A stretch of 47,816 nt of DNA, from NCBI GenBank assembly GCA_900318075.1, contig ONJI01000013.1, positions 1 to 47,816 of the forward strand, in the 5' to 3' direction. The position numbers and the translations under genes were made by a program. Below the pieces are notes generated by a model. That model was not told the DNA's origin, did not search any database, and saw nothing but the letters and a program-made list of their open reading frames with translations. Positions within the stretch are counted from its first letter, which is position 1, and every line of letters begins with the position of its first letter. Of this stretch, positions 14,430 through 24,200 are shown one piece after another. Source of the stretch: an uncultured Bacillota bacterium (GTDB taxonomy: Bacteria; Bacillota_I; Bacilli_A; RF39; UBA660).

Positions 14430-15739
14430 AAAAACCAGTAATGGCATTAGTTGGAAAGCCAAACGTCGGAAAATCGACATTATTTAATCGTTTAACTCAA
14501 AGTAGAAAAGCTATTATTGAAGATACACCAGGAGTAACTAGAGATAGAATATATGGAACAGTTAAATTTCAGGACTATTCTTTTTTACTAATAGACACAG
14601 GCGGTATTGAAATAACCGAAGAAGGATTCAATACACAAATTAAAGGACAAGCCGAACTTGCTATCGACGAAGCTGACATAGTCTTGTTTATAGTCGATGG
14701 TAAAGAGGGATTAACCGCTAGCGATTATACGATTAGAGATATTCTGATGAGAAGCGGTAAAAAAGTAATTGTCGTCATCAATAAAGCCGATTCAAAAATG
14801 TTCAAAGATCACGAATATGATTTCTATGCCTTGGGATTTGAAAACTATGTCAATATAAGTGCTGAACAAAATACCGGAATTTATGATTTGCTCGAGATAG
14901 TAACCAAAGACATTAAAAAAATAGAAGACGATTATGATGAAAATACTATAAAATTTTCAATAATTGGAAGGCCTAATGTTGGAAAAAGCAGTTTAGTAAA
15001 TGCATTATTAAATGAAGAAAGAGCAATTGTAAGTGAAATTGCTGGAACAACGCGAGATGCTGTCGATACTCCATTTACTTATCATAATCAAAGTTTTGTA
15101 GTTATTGATACTGCCGGTATGCGCAAACGCGGGAAGATATATGAAAATATTGAAAAATATAGTTTACTTAGATCATTAAAAGCTATTGATCGTTCAGATG
15201 TTTGTGTAATTGTAATAAATGCCGAAGAAGGAATAATTGAACATGATAAACATATTGCCGGATACGCTATAGAAGCTGGAAAAGCCGTCATAATAGCTGT
15301 TAATAAATGGGATTTGATTGAAGATAAGGATAAGACTATGAAAGAATTTACGAAAGACATAAGAAATCAATTTCAATTTATGCCTTATGCTCCAATAGTT
15401 TTTCTTTCAGCACTTACAAAAAAGAGAATTCATACTCTCATGCCACAAATAATTAAGGTAAATGAAAATGCTCATAGAGAAGTAAAAACAAGTGCACTTA
15501 ATAATGTCATCACTGATGCATATTCACTTAATTTGCCACCAACATATAAAAACAAAAGATTAAAGATATATTTTTCAAATCAAGTAAATACATGTCCACC
15601 AACCTTTAACATTTCAGTTAACAGTAAGGGGCTTATTCACTTTTCATATAAAAGATATTTAGAAAATAAGATAAGGGAAAACTTTGACTTTGAAGGAACT
15701 CCAATAGTTCTAAATTTCAAAAATAAAGGCGAAGAATAA
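14426..15739 (+). CDS. der: Ribosome-biogenesis GTPase Der (EngA)
   Basis: The 437-aa protein has two GTPase domains in tandem, the hallmark of Der: first GKPNVGKSTLFN (~10), LIDTGGIE (~57), NKAD (~119); second GRPNVGKSSLVN (~182), VIDTAGMRKRG (~228), NKWDL (~294). A C-terminal KH-like domain (~355-437) follows. It acts in 50S subunit assembly. GGAGGTGAT before the ATG is one of the strongest ribosome sites in the window. Together with spoIVA and HU downstream it keeps the order seen in Bacillus (der ... spoIVA-hbs). Confidence 0.97.
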   Translation: MKKPVMALVGKPNVGKSTLFNRLTQSRKAIIEDTPGVTRDRIYGTVKFQDYSFLLIDTGGIEITEEGFNTQIKGQAELAIDEADIVLFIVDGKEGLTASDYTIRDILMRSGKKVIVVINKADSKMFKDHEYDFYALGFENYVNISAEQNTGIYDLLEIVTKDIKKIEDDYDENTIKFSIIGRPNVGKSSLVNALLNEERAIVSEIAGTTRDAVDTPFTYHNQSFVVIDTAGMRKRGKIYENIEKYSLLRSLKAIDRSDVCVIVINAEEGIIEHDKHIAGYAIEAGKAVIIAVNKWDLIEDKDKTMKEFTKDIRNQFQFMPYAPIVFLSALTKKRIHTLMPQIIKVNENAHREVKTSALNNVITDAYSLNLPPTYKNKRLKIYFSNQVNTCPPTFNISVNSKGLIHFSYKRYLENKIRENFDFEGTPIVLNFKNKGEE

Positions 15740-15750
15740 GTACAAAAATA

Positions 15751-15782
15751 GACCTCCTACATATATTAATTTAGGAGGTTTT
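15751..15782 (+). promoter_or_regulatory. Hairpin masking the spoVIF ribosome site
   Basis: ACCTCCTA (15752-15759) pairs perfectly with TAGGAGGT (15772-15779), which is the Shine-Dalgarno sequence of the next gene. It is followed by four T residues, so it may also act as a weak terminator of der. Confidence 0.65.
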
Positions 15783-15786
15783 AAAA

Positions 15787-16029
15787 TTGAAATTTTCAGA
15801 CAGTTTTTTTAATAGAGTCGAAAAAAAGACAAATGTAAACAAACAGACAATTCTTAATCTAGCACAAAAATTACAAGAAAATGACATGAAAAATGAAGGT
15901 ACGTTAAGAGAAGTTATTGAGGAATTAAGTAGAATGACTGGTAGAGAAGTGTCAAAAGAAAAACAAGACAAGATTATTGAAGCCGTTATCAACGATAAAG
16001 TTCCTAAAGATATTGATAAAATGATATAA
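15787..16029 (+). CDS. spoVIF: Small sporulation protein, SpoVIF-like
   Basis: The 80-aa protein is helical and hydrophilic. It has the layout of stage VI sporulation protein F: an N-terminal FFNRVEKKTNVNKQTILNLA and a C-terminal MTGREVSKEKQDKIIEAVINDKVP. In Bacillus SpoVIF acts in the mother cell in late spore-coat formation. It starts with TTG 15787, which follows AGGAGG at the proper distance. That ribosome site is paired in a hairpin with the sequence just before it. The match is from remembered family sequence, so moderate. Confidence 0.65.
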   Translation: MKFSDSFFNRVEKKTNVNKQTILNLAQKLQENDMKNEGTLREVIEELSRMTGREVSKEKQDKIIEAVINDKVPKDIDKMI

Positions 16030-16141
16030 AATGTAAGTACAAACTTCATTTTTATACCAATTTTAATTTATAACATATCATTAGAGGTTGAACGAATAAG
16101 TCCATAAAAAATTTTATAGTTTAAAATAGACACAATTCATT

Positions 16142-16169
16142 AAAAATCACAAATACTGTGATTTTTTTC
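16142..16169 (+). terminator. Terminator after the spoVIF-like gene
   Basis: AAAAATCACA and TGTGATTTTT form a perfect 10-bp stem with a 5-nt loop, followed by more T residues. Confidence 0.85.
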
Positions 16170-16242
16170 ATATAATAGGAAAGTAATACAAATTTTTTGC
16201 AAACGGCACCAACAAACAGATGCTCGCATGATATAAATGATA

Positions 16243-16446
16243 ATAGATAAAGCTTATATGTTTAGAATGTACCCAAATAAATATGATAAATAAAAATATT
16301 GGTTAGTCTAGATATGTTTATAATTATAATTTAGATAAGAAAAATATAGAATATAAAGAAAATAATATATAAAGATTTAAAACATGATTTAGTATTACTA
16401 AAAGATGCACGTTCTTGGTTAAAAAAAGTGACTATAAAACAAGTGA
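16243..16446 (+). pseudogene. Decayed IS200/IS605-type tnpB relic (N-terminal part)
   Basis: Translated fragments in shifting frames read like the start of TnpB: KAYMFRMYPNK (from ~16249), then SRYVYNYNLDKKNIEYKENN in a second frame (~16305-16370), then KDLKHDLVLLKDARSWLKKV in another (~16375-16434). Stops and frameshifts separate them. The order matches the TnpB N-terminus (KAYKFRIYPNK, RFVYNYFL, WLKEVDS). It lies between spoVIF and spoIVA and explains much of the 526-base gap. No catalytic region remains. Confidence 0.7.
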
Positions 16447-16474
16447 TAGGGAAAAAAGAAACTGTAAGTCTTCT

Positions 16475-16502
16475 ACTGAAAATTTACTTTTCAGTTTTGT
16501 TC
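16475..16502 (+). terminator. Hairpin with T-run upstream of spoIVA
   Basis: ACTGAAAA and TTTTCAGT form a perfect 8-bp stem with loop TTTAC, followed by TTTTG. It isolates spoIVA from upstream transcription or is left from the mobile relic. Confidence 0.6.
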
Positions 16503-16555
16503 TATATTAAAAATAAAAACATATATTTTACTAGATTATAGAAAGTAGGGAAAAT

Positions 16556-18031
16556 ATGGAAAAAATAGATATCATAAAAAATATTACTGAAAGAACAGGC
16601 GGCGATATATATTTAGGTGTAGTCGGAGCAGTTCGAACAGGAAAATCAACTTTTATAAAAAAGTTTTTAGAAAATTTAGTTGTTCCTAACATCGAAGACG
16701 AATACGAAAGAAAACGAACTTTAGATGAAATACCGCAGTCTGCCCAAGGAAAGACCATCATGACCACTGAGCCTAAATTTGTTCCAAGTAATGCCACTAA
16801 AATAAAAATAGACGACTTCAGTGCAGACGTAAGACTAGTCGATTGTGTGGGATACATAATTGAAGGAGCTAAAGGATACGAAGATGAAAATGGACCTCGA
16901 ATGGTTCATACGCCATGGTATGAAGAAGCTATACCCTTTGTCGAAGCGGCTGAAATAGGTACCGAAAAAGTTATTAAAGACCACTCGAGTATTGGGATTT
17001 TAGTAACAACAGATGGATCAATAGGGGAATTTGAAAGACACGCTTATATCGAAGCTGAAAGTAGAATTGCGACAGAGCTTAAAGAAATTGGCAAACCATA
17101 TATTGTTATATTAAATTCTACACATCCAATGTTGCCAGAAACAGAAAACTTAGCTGAAAATCTAAGAGATGAATATGGCGTGCCTGTACTACCTATGAAT
17201 ATAGAAAACATGAGTGAAAGAGATGCATATAGTATTTTAAGAGAAGCCTTGTTTGAATTTCCGGTAAATTGTATAAATATTGAAATGGCTGATTGGGTAG
17301 CCTGCTTATCACCAAATAATTTTTTAAAGAAAGCTTACATAGACATTATCAAAGAAAGTGTTGAACCAATTGACAAGTTACGAGATATAGATACCATAAC
17401 ATCAAAATTAGAACAGTGTGAATTTGTTGAAAAAGCTTATCTATCAGAAGTAGATACCGCAACAGGAGATGTCCGAGTAACACTAAAAACACCAAATAAC
17501 CTATATAATCAAGTTTTAAAAGATATTATTGGTATAGATATTACCAGCCGCTCACAGCTTTTAAGTTTATTTCAAGATTACGATGAAGCAAAAAAAGAAT
17601 ACGATCAAATAAAAGATGCATTAAAAATGGTTAAATCTACTGGATATGGGGTAGCATCACCATCCCTTGCTGACATGACCTTAGATACTCCGGAGATAAT
17701 TAAACAAGGAAGCAGATATGGCATCAAATTAAAGGCTGTTGCCCCATCAATTCACATGTTTAGAGTGGATGTGGAATCCACATTTGAACCCATCATTGGA
17801 TCTGAACTTCAAAGTAAAGAACTCATCAATTACTTAATGAAAGATAAAGAAACAGATAGCGAAAATATATGGAAAAGTGAAATATTTGGTAGAAGTCTAG
17901 ATGTTATTGTAAAAGAAGGTATTCAAGCAAAACTTTCATTAATGCCAGAAAGTGTTAGATACAAATTAAAACAGACATTATCTAAATTAGTTAATAAAGG
18001 TTCAAGCAATTTATTTGCAATTGTCATATAA
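16556..18031 (+). CDS. spoIVA: Stage IV sporulation protein A (spore-coat ATPase)
   Basis: The 491-aa protein is full length (Bacillus SpoIVA is about 492). It has Walker A GAVRTGKSTFIKK (~21-33), the PQSAQGKTIMTTEPKFVP region (~60), DVRLVDCVGYIIEGAKGYE (~93) and STHPMLPETE (~187). SpoIVA hydrolyses ATP to polymerise into the coat base layer on the forespore surface in the mother cell. It lies before the HU gene as in Bacillus. Its presence shows that the organism belongs to an endospore-forming lineage. Confidence 0.97.
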   Translation: MEKIDIIKNITERTGGDIYLGVVGAVRTGKSTFIKKFLENLVVPNIEDEYERKRTLDEIPQSAQGKTIMTTEPKFVPSNATKIKIDDFSADVRLVDCVGYIIEGAKGYEDENGPRMVHTPWYEEAIPFVEAAEIGTEKVIKDHSSIGILVTTDGSIGEFERHAYIEAESRIATELKEIGKPYIVILNSTHPMLPETENLAENLRDEYGVPVLPMNIENMSERDAYSILREALFEFPVNCINIEMADWVACLSPNNFLKKAYIDIIKESVEPIDKLRDIDTITSKLEQCEFVEKAYLSEVDTATGDVRVTLKTPNNLYNQVLKDIIGIDITSRSQLLSLFQDYDEAKKEYDQIKDALKMVKSTGYGVASPSLADMTLDTPEIIKQGSRYGIKLKAVAPSIHMFRVDVESTFEPIIGSELQSKELINYLMKDKETDSENIWKSEIFGRSLDVIVKEGIQAKLSLMPESVRYKLKQTLSKLVNKGSSNLFAIVI

Positions 18032-18213
18032 AAAATAGTTTATCTATCTTTTTTACTCAATTATAAACATTCTGTTATAAAAATATAAAAACATGAAAAA
18101 AACATATAAAAAAACGTCAAAAAAGGATAAAAAAGATTGATTTTTCTTGTCAAACATGATACCATTTAAGTGTAAGCAAGATAGCTTAACAAAATACAAG
18201 GGAGGTATTTAAA

Positions 18214-18486
18214 ATGACAAAACAAAATTTAGTAAACTATATTGCTGAAGAAACTGGACTTACAAAGGCTGATGCTACTAGAGCATTAGATGCAGTTTTA
18301 AGCGGAATTGTTGAAGGATTAAAAAAGGAAGGAAAAGTTACATTAACTGGATTTGCTACTTTTACAAAACAACATAAAGATGCAAGAAAAGGACGTAATC
18401 CAAGAACTGGTGAAACTGTAACTATTCCTGCAAGAAACGCTGTTTCTATCAAAGCTGGATCTAAATTAAAAGATGCATTAAACTAA
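18214..18486 (+). CDS. hup: DNA-binding protein HU
   Basis: The 90-aa protein has the full HU fold: an N-terminal helical pair (TKQNLVNYIAEETGLTKADA) and the DNA-binding arm RKGRNPRTGETVTIPARN (~53-70). It bends and compacts DNA as a dimer. GGGAGGT precedes the ATG, and it ends in a short GC-rich terminator. A promoter probably lies near 18137-18165 (TTGATT, 17 nt, TACCAT). Confidence 0.98.
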   Translation: MTKQNLVNYIAEETGLTKADATRALDAVLSGIVEGLKKEGKVTLTGFATFTKQHKDARKGRNPRTGETVTIPARNAVSIKAGSKLKDALN

Positions 18487-18506
18487 GGCTTTGCGCCTTT
18501 TTTTTA
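18485..18506 (+). terminator. Terminator of the HU gene
   Basis: AAGGC and GCCTT form a short GC-rich stem followed by a run of T residues, immediately after the HU stop codon. Confidence 0.85.
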
Positions 18507-18528
18507 TCTAAAAAATGGAGATGAATTA

Positions 18529-19623
18529 ATGTACGAAACATCACTTAGATTATTACAAAAAATTAGCAGCTTCGGCTACAAAGCATACATAATAGGTGGA
18601 TATCCAAGAGATCTTTATTTAAAAAGAAGCAGTAGCGATGTCGACATATGCACAGATGCTACCCCAATGGAACTCCACAAAATATTTTCAGAAATTGTCT
18701 GGAGTAGTTCCGAGTATGGTTCAGTAACAGTTATCTTTGAAAATATTAAATTTGAAATAACAACATTCAGAAGAGAGTTTAATTATAAAGATAATAGACA
18801 TCCTGAAAAGATAGAATATGTAGATACTCTAGAAAAAGACATTGTAAGAAGAGATTTTACTATTAATACACTAGCTATAGATAAAGATGGAAACAGAATA
18901 GATTTATTAAATGCTCAAAAAGACCTAGATAGAAAAGTAATTAAAATGGTAGGGGATCCTAAAATAAAATTGAAAGAAGATGCCTTAAGAATTTTAAGAG
19001 CAATTAGATTTGCCACAGTTTTAAATTTTGAAATAGAACCAGTATTAAAACGATATATAAAAAAATACGGTCATTATTTAAGAAAAATATCCAACGACGT
19101 TAAAAAAAACGAATTAGACATAATTTTTTCAAACTCTAATAAAGCCTATGGGATAAAATTAATATTAGATTTAAAATTAGCCGCTCACTTAGATATACCA
19201 GAATTAAAAAATATTAAAATAACCCCTTCTATGATTGTTACATGGGCCCAGTTAAATGCCATACATAAATACAATTTTAACTCAATAGAAAAAGAAAGTA
19301 TTTTAAAAATTAATGAAGTCAAAGATAAAGATATATTAGATAGAAATGTCTTATATCGCTATGGCTTATACACATGCACAATGGCGGCCGAATTAAAAGG
19401 AATTGATAAGAAAAAATTAAATGAACAGTTCGCAAAAATGCCTATTAGAAGTAAGCTCGATATAGCACTAACGCCAATTGAAATATGCGAAATCTTAGAA
19501 AAAGAAGCAGGCCCTTATTTAAAACCTATAATTGCGGATTTAGAAAGCAAAATATTAGATGAAAAAATATCTAATACTAAAAATGATATAGAAAATTACA
19601 TAAAAGAGAATTATTTAAAATAA
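18529..19623 (+). CDS. cca: CCA tRNA nucleotidyltransferase
   Basis: The 364-aa protein has the class II nucleotidyltransferase head: GGYPRDLYLKRSSSDVDICTD (split over ~22-42) with the metal-binding DVDICTD, then RREFNYKDNRHPEKIEYVD (~83), RRDFTINTLAID (~107) and EDALRILRAIRFA (~145, nucleotide-recognition region). It adds or repairs the 3' CCA of tRNAs. All tRNAs seen in the window already encode CCA, so its main task may be repair. A perfect terminator follows. Confidence 0.93.
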   Translation: MYETSLRLLQKISSFGYKAYIIGGYPRDLYLKRSSSDVDICTDATPMELHKIFSEIVWSSSEYGSVTVIFENIKFEITTFRREFNYKDNRHPEKIEYVDTLEKDIVRRDFTINTLAIDKDGNRIDLLNAQKDLDRKVIKMVGDPKIKLKEDALRILRAIRFATVLNFEIEPVLKRYIKKYGHYLRKISNDVKKNELDIIFSNSNKAYGIKLILDLKLAAHLDIPELKNIKITPSMIVTWAQLNAIHKYNFNSIEKESILKINEVKDKDILDRNVLYRYGLYTCTMAAELKGIDKKKLNEQFAKMPIRSKLDIALTPIEICEILEKEAGPYLKPIIADLESKILDEKISNTKNDIENYIKENYLK

Positions 19624-19657
19624 ACAATACTATTTAAAAACAGTAGTATTGTTTTTA
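19623..19657 (+). terminator. Terminator of cca
   Basis: AACAATACTA and TAGTATTGTT form a 10-bp stem, followed by a T-run. The left arm overlaps the stop codon. Confidence 0.85.
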
Positions 19658-19884
19658 AAAAAAAAAAGGAAATAAAAAGTATATCTAGAATATATAATAT
19701 AGAGGATAATACTAAGTAGGTGTAATCATATCCTTAAAAGATTTGTTAAACATAAAAAAGGTTTGAAAAAAGATAAAGATTATTATATAATGTACCAGTA
19801 AGTATGAACATTTAAAGAAGTTTCCTAAAAATGGACATAAAACTTGTGGATATAATTGATATAATAGGTTTTACTAAAGATGAA
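19658..19884 (+). other. Gap with a possible gene relic
   Basis: I see no intact gene between cca and dnaD. A short open stretch from about 19831 (MDIKLVDIIDIIGFTKDEFEKL, 22 residues given as MDIKLVDIIDIIGF then TKDEFEKL) resembles the tail of Rpn-family proteins such as the one at 32090-33040, whose end reads ISDVTGLEVDKIDKM. It may be the last trace of such an element gene. Confidence 0.4.
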
Positions 19885-19916
19885 TTTGAAAAGCTTAATT
19901 ATATAAGCTTTTCAAA
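19885..19916. terminator. Long perfect hairpin upstream of dnaD
   Basis: TTTGAAAAGCTTA and TAAGCTTTTCAAA form a 13-bp perfect stem with a 6-nt loop. It is not followed by a clear T-run on the plus strand. It may be a terminator of the relic or a regulatory structure. Confidence 0.5.
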
Positions 19917-19956
19917 ATAAAATAATTAAGATATAATAAATTACAAGGTGATAATT

Positions 19957-20580
19957 ATGACAGGAAAAATAATAGAAATTATTAAAAGTGGAAGTATTTC
20001 TATTCCAACAATACTTTTAACAAACTATAAAAAATTAAAAATCACAGATAAAGAACTAATTTTAATTATCTATTTAATTAATAATACGGAGTTTGATCCT
20101 GAAAGAATATCCAACGACTTAGAATTAAAAGTCCCAGAAGTTTTAAAAATGATTGATGATTTATCCAAAAAAGATATTTTAAAAATAAAAATGACTACCG
20201 GAAACGTATGTGAAGAGAAGATTATTTTGGATGAACTCTATAATAAAATAGCGCTTCTTATTATAAATGAAAAAGAGGAAAAACAGACCACAATTTATGA
20301 CAAATTCGAAGAAGAGTTTGCTAGAACTCTAAGCCCAATGGAATATGAAATAATTGGCGCATGGTTAGACAATAATTTTACTGAGGAAATAATTGAGGAA
20401 GCCTTAAAAGAGGCTATATATAATGGTGTAACAAATTTGAGATACATTGATAAGATATTATCCGAATGGAAAAAAAAGGGTATAAAAACTAAAGATGACA
20501 TTAAAAAAAGTCATGAAAAACATCAGAAGAATATAAAGAAAGAAGTATTTGAATATGACTGGCTCAATGAAAACGATTGA
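19957..20580 (+). CDS. dnaD: Replication-initiation protein DnaD
   Basis: The 207-aa protein has an N-terminal winged helix (TDKELILIIYLINNTEF through ISNDLELKVPEVLKMIDDLSKKDILK, ~23-75) and a C-terminal DnaB_2 domain (LSPMEYEIIGAWLDNN, then EEALKEAIYNGVTNLRYIDKILSEW, ~125-175). DnaD loads helicase at the chromosomal origin and at PriA sites. ATG 19957 is chosen because AAGGTG lies 6 nt upstream; the GTG at 19948 is part of that ribosome site. It overlaps nth by 26 nt and keeps the Bacillus order dnaD-nth ... ponA-recU. Confidence 0.9.
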   Translation: MTGKIIEIIKSGSISIPTILLTNYKKLKITDKELILIIYLINNTEFDPERISNDLELKVPEVLKMIDDLSKKDILKIKMTTGNVCEEKIILDELYNKIALLIINEKEEKQTTIYDKFEEEFARTLSPMEYEIIGAWLDNNFTEEIIEEALKEAIYNGVTNLRYIDKILSEWKKKGIKTKDDIKKSHEKHQKNIKKEVFEYDWLNEND

Positions 20581-21178
20581 AAACTATTTAGATGAATTAT
20601 TTCCTGATGCCAGATGTGAACTTAATTATAGTAAAGACTACGAACTTTTATTAGCTACTATGCTAAGTGCTCAAACTACTGATAAGAGAGTAAATATGGT
20701 AACAGCTAGCTTATTTGAAAAATACCCTAGCTTAAGCGCTTTAAGCAAAGCTAATATAGAAGACGTAATTGAAATAATAAAACCTATAGGGACATTTAGA
20801 AGAAAAGCAATTAACTTAATTGAAATATCAAGAAGACTAGATGAGGAATGTAATGGCCAGCTTCCAAACGATAGAGAATATTTAGAAAGCTTACCTGGAG
20901 TAGGTAGAAAAACGGCTAATGTTGTACTAAGCAATATATATAATGTGCCATGTATAGCTGTTGATACCCATGTCTCAAGAGTTAGTAAAAGATTAAAATT
21001 AGCCAGTGAAATGGATGATCCATTAACCATAGAAAGAAAACTATCTAGGAAATTTAAAAAAGAGGACTTATGTAAAAGGCACCATCAAATGGTACTGTTT
21101 GGAAGATATCATTGTACAGCCAGAAACCCAAAATGTGACAATTGTAAATTAAAAAATATATGCAGCTACTACAAGTAG
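20555..21178 (+). CDS. nth: Endonuclease III, base-excision repair glycosylase
   Basis: The 207-aa enzyme has the helix-hairpin-helix LPGVGRKTANVVLSN (~108-122), the catalytic Lys in this segment (GRKTA), the catalytic Asp in AVDTHVSRVSKRL (~134), and the C-x6-C-x2-C-x5-C cluster CTARNPKCDNCKLKNIC at the end, which holds a [4Fe-4S] centre. It removes oxidised pyrimidines and cuts the abasic site. The start overlaps dnaD; ATG 20555 and ATG 20567 are both possible. Confidence 0.94.
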   Translation: MTGSMKTIENYLDELFPDARCELNYSKDYELLLATMLSAQTTDKRVNMVTASLFEKYPSLSALSKANIEDVIEIIKPIGTFRRKAINLIEISRRLDEECNGQLPNDREYLESLPGVGRKTANVVLSNIYNVPCIAVDTHVSRVSKRLKLASEMDDPLTIERKLSRKFKKEDLCKRHHQMVLFGRYHCTARNPKCDNCKLKNICSYYK

Positions 21179-21187
21179 TTGCTTTTT
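21162..21187 (+). terminator. Terminator of nth
   Basis: GCAGCTACT and AGTAGTTGC form a 9-bp stem (one G-T pair) followed by TTTTT, overlapping the end of the gene. Confidence 0.75.
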
Positions 21188-21192
21188 AATAC

Positions 21193-21220
21193 AAAAAAGG
21201 AATAGATAATTCTATTCCTT
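21193..21220 (-). terminator. Terminator of ponA (minus strand)
   Basis: AAGGAATAGA and TCTATTCCTT form a perfect 10-bp stem with a 4-nt loop. The A-run at 21193-21198 is the T-run on the minus strand. Confidence 0.85.
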
Positions 21221-24200
21221 AGCCTCAGTAGTATTAACTGTAACCTCTACTTTTCCGACACTAATATCTGCATATTTAACATCATAAGTAACAATATAAG
21301 TACCTGGTTTATTTGAAACATCATTTATTTCTGCTTTCTCGTTAGTTGCTTTATTTATAATACTACTCCTAGTGATAGTAGCTTCAGAAGTTATATCATC
21401 ACCATTTGCAGTAACTTTTACTTTAGATTTAGGATCATGGTTAAAATTCTTGCCAGTTTCCTGAGTGATCGAGTAACTATTTGGGCTAATTTTGACATCG
21501 CTAGCAGATATTCCTTTATAATCGACTGTAACTTCAGTTCCAGAACTTGCTGCGCCTTTAAATATTGAATAAGTTGCTTTAACTACAATCTTTGGCGAAC
21601 TTATATTTGGAAGTTTAACAGTCGCACTAGTAGCTTCAGTAGAAGTGAGTAAAGTTAAACTATCACCAGATTTAACATATATATCATACATTACAGTTCC
21701 AAGTACACCTCTATTATAGTTCATAATATAATTTAAGAATGAACTTTGATCTCTGCCCAAAGAATAAGCTTTATTAATATGCCCTTTCCAATATTCTTCA
21801 TTAAGTCCTTCAGGAGTTCCTATAGCATTCCAAGAAAGTGTAGCAGAATTACCACTAACAGAAGCCTTTAAGCCAGTGACATTAGATAAAGTATTAAATC
21901 TAGCTGAAACCTCAGTTGGTTTATTGCTAGCTTTAAATAGCTCTACAGTTTTCGCATCACCTGGAGTGTTAGCACTTGGAAGTAAAGCTTCTCCACAATT
22001 TCTCTCCACAGTAACTTCGACAACATCATTAGGCTTACTAAAATTAGAGCCAGCTTTAAAGAAATTTTTAGCTACTGCTTGGAACAATCTAGAGTTTTGA
22101 CTAGATCCAAATTTGTTATAACCATCATTATTAGATTCATATCCATACCATACAGCAATAGTATAATCAGGACTTATACCAGCCACCCATAAATCATTAA
22201 CCGCATTATCAGGCAAACGTCTAGCAGCTTTTGTTTTCTTATCAAAGTTAGTTGTACCAGTTTTAGCTCCAAATTCTGCTCCATTAATGTTGTTGTATTT
22301 TCCTAAAGCATTTTTACCGGTATCAATTAGCATGCTAGTAACCATATATGCCGTTTCAGGACTCATAACTTTTGTTTTCTCAATATTATTTTCGTAAGTT
22401 TTACCATCTTTGTCGAATACAATTTTAGTAAAACTGTATGGTTCTACATAAAAACCTCCATTTGCGAAAGTCTCATAAGCTCCAGCGACAGTCATAGGAG
22501 ATTCACCTGTATATCCACCAATGGCATGAGCCTCATGTAGTTTTCCACTATTTTCATCAACTTCAGGTGAGAGACCAATACTTTCTACAAAGTTTTTAAC
22601 ATCTTCATTTTTAACATTTTGGAATGCTTTTAAGGCCGGAATATTTCTAGATTCTACTAAAGCTTGTCTAATAGTCATCATACCTTTATATCTACCATCC
22701 CAGTTGTTGATTTCTGTACCATTACTATAAGTATATTTTTCATCTAAGATAAGCTGAGAAGGATTCCAATTATTAAATTCAATAGCTGGTGCATAATCGA
22801 ACATTGGCTTAGCCGTAGAACCGATTTGCCTTTTTATTTGTGTCGCATTATTTCTGCTCATCGCACCTTCCTTGTTTCTGCCACCACCAATGGCTACAAT
22901 TGCACCAGTTTTTGTATCAAGCGCTATAATACCCGCTTCAACTTTATCGTTTTCCCAGCTGTAACTGTCCCCGGTCATAATATTGGTAATTTTATCTTGC
23001 TTTTCTCTATCCATAGTTGTATAAATTTTCATCGAATAAGAATAAGGGTTATAACCAGTTTTTTCCTCAACCTCTCTAGCAACCGTATCAATAAAACCTT
23101 GATATTTAGAATTACTTGTTGTTGATTTTTGACCTTTAATAACAATTTTATCAACCGTCATTTTTTTAGCAATCTCATATTCAGAATTAGTAATATAACC
23201 ATGACGCTTCATTAAAGAAAGAACAAGCTTTCTTCTAACTTCAGTTTTTTCAGAATTTAGATTTGGATCTAGAGAAACAGGAGACTGAAATAAACCAGCA
23301 ATCATAGCCGCTTCAGAAACATTCAAATCCTTAGCATTTTTATTAAAATAAGTTTGTGATGCTTGCTCAACGCCATATGCACCACTACCCAAATAATATG
23401 AATTAGCATAAAACTCTAAAATTTCTTCTTTAGAATAGTTTTTTTCTATTTGAAACATTGCAATATAAATATCAGTAAACTTACGCTTGATACCCTCAAA
23501 ACCATGGGCTACATTAGAAGTATATTGGTTTTTAGAAACCTGCATTGTAAGAGTTGATGCTCCACCAGCATTTTGTCCTAGAGCCTGACCAAAAGAAGCT
23601 TTTAAAAATCTAGGTAAATCAAAACCATTGTGTTCAAAAAATCTAGAGTCTTCAGTTGCAATAATCGCATTTATAAGTTCTTCAGACATATCATCATAAG
23701 ATATTTTTTGTCTCATTTCAGTTCCAAGTTTTGCAAACATTTCCCCGTTACTATCAAGAAGAGTACTTGCTTCTTTAGAATATAATTTATCAGGATCAAA
23801 CTTGTCAGCTGTAAGGCCTATATATAGACAGAATAAAGCCATCAAAATAATACATAATAGGAAAAATATCAAAATTCCTAACAAGATTTTTTTACCAAGG
23901 CTTTTCTTTTTAGATTTCCTCTTTTTAGGCATATCATCACTACTTTCATTAATTTCTTCATTCTCGGAAATAACATCATCTAAATCATTAATTTTTTTAG
24001 ATTTTCTAGAAGTTCTCGCATGTCTTATCTTGTTTCTACTCTCTAGTTTTTGTCTCCATTTGATATAAGGAACAAGCCAAATTAAATTAATTAAAATAAA
24101 TATTACAAGCCCAGCAAATATATTAAATATGATTGTTACAATTACAAAAATTATAATGGATAGACCTAGAATGATTAAACGAAATCTATCCTTAGTAAGA

